DNA of 64,000 nt from Aplectana chamaeleonis (taxonomy: Eukaryota > Nematoda > Chromadorea > Rhabditida > Cosmocercidae), in the NCBI GenBank assembly GCA_029168955.1, contig JAPDOI010001209.1, positions 69,501-133,500 on the forward strand, given 5' to 3'. Below, piece after piece: positions 56,601 through 62,600 of this stretch. The number at the start of each line of letters is the position of its first letter. Within the stretch, counting starts at the first letter, position 1. A program made the position numbers and the translations under genes. The notes under the pieces were generated by a model, which worked only from the letters and a program-made list of their open reading frames with translations, was not told the DNA's origin and ran no database searches.

Positions 56601-59600
56601 ACGAATCTAGTGGAGCTGCTATACGCGACGGTGTCGTGGCTGTGTCGCGGACAATCTACACTTTTCACAACGTGCGCGCTGTTTAGCGCCAGCTGGATGG
56701 TGTGTCACGTCGTCGTGCACTGCACTACGACATCGCGACGCAAGTGACAGAAATCCGGCCTGGGAGGCACTAATATGTTCATTTCAGATATTTTTATGTA
56801 ACGACCATCTTCTACTCGAAGGTTTTCATTTTCCTAAATACTATACTACTATTGGATTTCTTCATGATTTCGATCATTTCAAAATTTCTTTTTTTCATGA
56901 TTTTTTATGCAATGCACTATTCCTTCTCAAATGATGTTCGCATTGATATTCATAGAGAGACGCTCCATTTGGAGAATGAAAATCACGAAAATGGAAAAAA
57001 TGGCATTGAATTTCACAAAAACTGGCGCTATTCCACTTTTTAAATTCGGTTGAAACTTTTCGCTCGGGACTGCTGCCAGGGTTAATTTGGGCGGTCAACC
57101 CAAATATGAGATTTCTTGGACGATTTTTAAAAGGTTGGGGAAGGCCACGCCGAAACGAATAACTTCATCGGTAGGTAAATGTTCTGGATTTATGGTGATG
57201 CAACATTGCACAGAATGAGTCTTTTTGCGTGTTGATCACTATGTAAGTCACCATCGGCTCGAGATTTTTCATGGATGGCAAATTTTTTCGGTGTATAAAA
57301 CGCCACTCAGCCACCTTACATGACTATCTCATATTGAAAGAAGTATCTTATAAGTGATCAGTGCCTTGGAACTCTGCATAGATAGAATTTTAAAAGGGTT
57401 AGGCTCCGCGGAAAAGGTCAAAGATTCGGTATTCATAAAAATGTTGTGAAATTCCTTTTGATGGATTTGGCGGTCGACAAATTTTTTCAAATGTGGTGAA
57501 ATTGTACCGCTCCAGTCGCGAAGCGGCTGGAGAGGTTTGGTTTTGCCTAGGCCTTGTGATCACTTACAATTTTATAAAGTAGTTTATAAAACCATTCAAA
57601 CAAATTTCTTGCAGATTCCCTTCCGGGTATACGTGAATGGGGCGAAAACACACCAACTGTCAAAATTTGGGCCAAATCGGTTCACAAATAACAAAGTTGT
57701 GAGCCCTAAAGCTTAAGAAAAATTCATGGTGTGTGCCGTGGGCCGTAGGCCGTCACGCTTTCCATTCACTGCTAATGGAACTCCTCAGAAGTTTCAACCC
57801 TAGTTACATGTTTTCCTCAGTAACATACATACATTGAAGGGCACGCAAACAGCCGGCAAAGAGCAAGGGTTAAAAAAGGGCCTTCTCGTCTTTTTCTGCA
57901 GTTTTCCCTGACGCTGCTGTCACAGCAAGCTCTTGACCTATCATAATCTGTAAGAAACTGAACATCAACAATTTATCGTGTACATTGCCTTTAAGTAAGT
58001 TAGTTGTGCCCTTCAATGTATGTTACTAAGAAAAACATGTAACTAGGGTTGAAACTTCTGAGTCAGGAGTAGCCACTGCCAATGATAGCAGGCGATCAAT
58101 TGGGCAGGCAGGTAAGTTGGTAGGAGGTATGTAGGCTGGTCAGTAATCGATTTCTAGGTCAATCGGGATTCAGATGACGTCATAGGGACGTCGTGAAAGA
58201 AGCCTCGGGCTTCTGATGACGTCATCGAGAAAAAGCTTCGGGCTTCTGATGACGTCATCGGGACGTCCTGAAAAGTGCTTCGAGCTTCAAATGACGTCTT
58301 CAAGACGTTGTGGAAAGTGCAGAGCGGTTCATGTAATATGTGCGTGTTGCCGCGAAATGAGAGTTGCGCTTCATTTGTTGTGTGCTTCACAAGTTGATTG
58401 CACAAGTTGATAATAAGCCATCGGCACACAATTCTCACGGAAGTGTAGCAAAATTTTTGCCAGAGTTTTCCATGTTTAGGCCCAGATATCGTGATATCTT
58501 TATAACCGGTGAGGCTGTTTCCTAATCCCTAGTCTGTTCAGCTTCAGCCGCTCACCTCCAGAGAAAGACGGTGTGAGAATGAAAACACACCGCTCTCAAT
58601 TTCTTCTATACCCTACTCTTGATCAATTGGTTGTCATGAATTTTCTTTACGGTGAGAATTTTGTGCCGATAGCAACTTATAATCGTCTGTTGATTGCTTA
58701 CTGATTATCGTATCAGTCCAAAAAGGTTGATAAGTGTTGCATATTTTGAGGGATATTACTGCTTAATATTCGGAAAAAGTGAACAATTCTATCCAAAAGG
58801 GTCTTCCAAGCGAAAGAGGTTTGGTGCGCGCCAGAAACGTTCCAACAAAGAGGGAACAATAGAAAAGTGAAGTGAGGAGAGTGTACAAATAGTGAACAAT
58901 ATTTTCTCCAAGCAATATTCTTTGTCGACTCTTCTATACAGCAAAAACAAACCGTTGTGATATTTTACGAGGAAGAACTTAATGGTTTTCAACAAAAAGG
59001 ACTTTTATTCGTTCACGGATTATATGGGAATACTCTTGCTTGATAATGTATTTCAATTGTTTCATTTTCCCAAGAGCTGGAGCTAACCGTCTGCTCTGGC
59101 CAATTTTGGCATCATCTCTTTAAATGAATTAAAACTATCAGATACAAATTCATGCATATTTTTACCGGTTCTCGCATGATCGGAATTATTTTTGGAATTA
59201 CAAAGTACTTCCGAGTAGAATACCGCAACGGTCTGTTTTCGCTGTATAGAAGAGTCGACCGAGAATATCGCTTGGAGAAAATATTGTTCACTTTTTGTAC
59301 ACTCTTCTCACTACACTTTCCTATTGTTCCCTTTTTGTTGGAACGTTTCTGGCGCGCACCAAACCTCTTTCGCTTGGAAGACCCCTTTTGGATAGAATCG
59401 TAAATTAGATTTGGCGATCAAAGAAATCATTGAAATATTGTGAAGTCCTTTAAATGAATACAGTGATCAACGGTTTCTCGAAATGTTGTGAAAATGTTGA
59501 GGATAGAATTTGCGGTGAACAAAGTCATGAATCGTTGTGAAAATTCTCTCATTGGATTTAGCGATTATCGAAATCTTTTAAATAATGTGAAATTGTAGAA

Positions 59601-62600
59601 AAAAAGATTTGGCAAGCGCAATATAAATATTCAAAGTCAAATCACGCGCCAGAAGGATTGAGACGTCTTCTGCTCAGTCAGGTCCAACACGGACCCGAAG
59701 CCGCCGGAGCTGACAAGAGCCGCTCCGAAGGCTTCGGCGACCGCGTTGGACTTGACGCCCACGTTAGGGGTCACATTTTTAGTTTGGATGGGGGTCTATC
59801 GGGATGAAAAATTGCTAACATACCTAACTTTGTAGGGCGGTTTCAATGGTATACTTCTCATTTTCCTAACTTCAGTGTGAGTGGGTGGACTCTCTGTGCG
59901 GGTTGCGCGCGGTAAGGAATCAAAGCCAAATCTAAGTGCGCGCTTCGCGCGCGCCACGATTTCAGTCGAATCTAAAATTGAGCAAAATCACCTCACACAC
60001 AGCGTAATCAGTTAAAAAGGGGGCAGGACGAAAACAAAGTCCAGCTCCGTGTTCAGCATCCACAAATGAACCGCTCTTAGATTACAGAACATTAGACCCT
60101 ATTATTGATTGAAGATCTTTGTCAAGAATATAATGTGTGCATTTGGTAGTGGACGAAATATTGCGTCAACTCCATTTGCAAGGCGACCGGCCGATGACCG
60201 TTCACGTCGTTGAGGACTCTGTCGCGGCGACCCCGTGACGAAGTATGCACTAGGCCTAAGCGTTGCACGAGCGGTGGACTATGAAAGTTTTTACCGCGCA
60301 GCACGCACGGGACGCGCGAGAAACAACTGAAATCTCCGGCGGCATCGGCAGGGCGGTGGGGGTTAAAGTTGGGCGTTAACTGTGACATACACAGAAATTT
60401 CTCGCTTGTACTAGCGTATACGGCACCGTAGGATAGTCTCGCAATTCTTGATGTTAGATTGTACCTGAACTGAGAAGGGAAAATTGATTGATATGGCCGA
60501 ACCGCCATGGCGGTTCGGGCGGTGCTGCTATGGCGGCGCTAGATGCGCGGCACGGCGCGCGGAGAACTTTAATAGTCCGCCGCGCTTCCAGCGCGTCACG
60601 CGCCGAATAGACTCCCGCCGTGGAAATACGCGGCAGCATTTAAAGGAGGGGAATCGATCGTACGGTGCCGCATGATCAACTCTATTCCATTGCATGCTGC
60701 AGCGCCTTTCAGAGGCGGGAGTCTATTCGGCCACTAAGACGGCAGCGGCGGTGGGTTTTATTAGTCTAGTTGTGGAACCGACGCCCGAGTTATTGTTTTG
60801 TACTCACTTCCTATCGGAATTAAATAATGAGAAGCAGTTATCTACATAATTCGTATATTTTTCAGACATTGACAACCGTCTCGTGAGTAGTTTGTTTGCT
60901 TCCCTATTCGACAGTTTGGTTCAATCCAAAAAAAAAAGATAGATAATGCTAGCTGAAGCAATATGGCTTTTCTCTGGAAAATAGTGGCGATGACATTTTT
61001 TGTATTACTCCAAAACTCGAATGGAAAAATTCGAAAAATTATTCGACAGTCGAATGAAAAAGTCGACCTTTTATTCGAAAAGTCGAATATTCGAAAAGTT
61101 CAAAATCCCGGAATTATTCGAAAAGTCGAATATTCGAAAAGTTCAAAATCCCGAATTATTCGAAAAGTCGAATATTCGAAAAGTTCAAAATCCCGAATTA
61201 TTCGAAAATTCGAATATTCGAAAAGTTCAAATCCGAATTATTCGAAAAGCCGAATAGTCGAAAGTTCAAAATCACGATTTATTCGAAAAATCGAATATTC
61301 GAATTGTTGAAAATCCCGAATTATTCGAAAAGTCGAATATTCGAAAAAAAATCTGAAAATGTAAAAGTATAATGTACAGTTCACCTCCGCACTGCCGTTC
61401 AGTCCGCAAAGTGCGCACTGATTGCGAAATCTTGCTGCGGCGCGGTTGCGAACATCCTCAGACAAGGATGTGGGATCACCCGGGCGCTTTTGGCCTTTGG
61501 TGCCCGGGTGATCCCACCGCCCGGGTGATCCCACCGCCCGGGTGATCCCACATCCCTGTCTGAGGATACTCGCAACCGCGCCGCAGCACGATTTCGCAAT
61601 CAAGCGCACTTTGCGGACTGAACGGCAGTGCGGAAGTGAAGAATACGTAAAGAGGAACTAATAATTTGGCAAATGTTGGAAGACGATTCTATCATGCGAG
61701 AAATGAGCTGGCACCGTCCAGTTTTTTTCACAACCGAGTGCACTGGACTGCGGCTTGGAAGCTAACCACCTGTCTTCCTTTCACATGCTAAGTGACTGCA
61801 TTACTTCAGCAATTTTATAGGATTCGAATAAACGAGTTTGTTAGAAATTCGATATTTGAACTTGCCGTATAGTCAATATTCCGATAGATTTGGAATCTAA
61901 TCGTTGAATCAAGCTCAACGTCAAATTACAGCGAGGTTACAAGATCGAATGCCTTAAACGAGCCAAGTTATGAGATCGAGAGACAATTTGTGAATTCCGT
62001 TGCTGGCAATTTTTTGAAAACGATTTCCCACATAACCAGAAATTTGTTACGTTCGAAATAGTCGGGTATCCAATCCAGTTGAATAGTTGGGGCAGACTAT
62101 TTCGGATTCTGATGATTGAATGACCAAAGGCAGCAATCATGCTAGTAACCATGATGGAGATAGCAATGTGTATAGACTCGAGAGACTCTTGGCATCACGC
62201 CAACTCCTCTGATAGTGCCCGAAATGAGCCAAAATGACCCCACATAACTACGTCGGTCTCACAATTCTCCAACGTGTAGTTCGCCTCCCCTACGAATTGT
62301 ATGGAAAGAAGAACCAGAGAAAACAACCGATTTCGATAGTAGTATCACTGTTGAATCAGAACCGATGGACTAAACTGCGTTGTCGGCTGCGGTGTAGGAA
62401 ATCTACTCACTTGTCGATCATTCCTCCATGCTTAGAAATCAACTGAAGGATAGTTGGTCTCTACCGCGGCTTATCTGGGTATGATGGAATCGACTGGTGA
62501 ATAGACATCCATATCGCAAACGATCAGGCAGTCAATCTCATTGCTTCCCAAATGATGGTTCCATTAATAATTGATTATCAGCTATTCTCAAGAGCTCTTT

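Noticed and set aside
60122..60508. 128-codon minus frame
   Set aside because: Lies in a decayed repeat also found at 44.1-44.4 kb where the frame is not kept.
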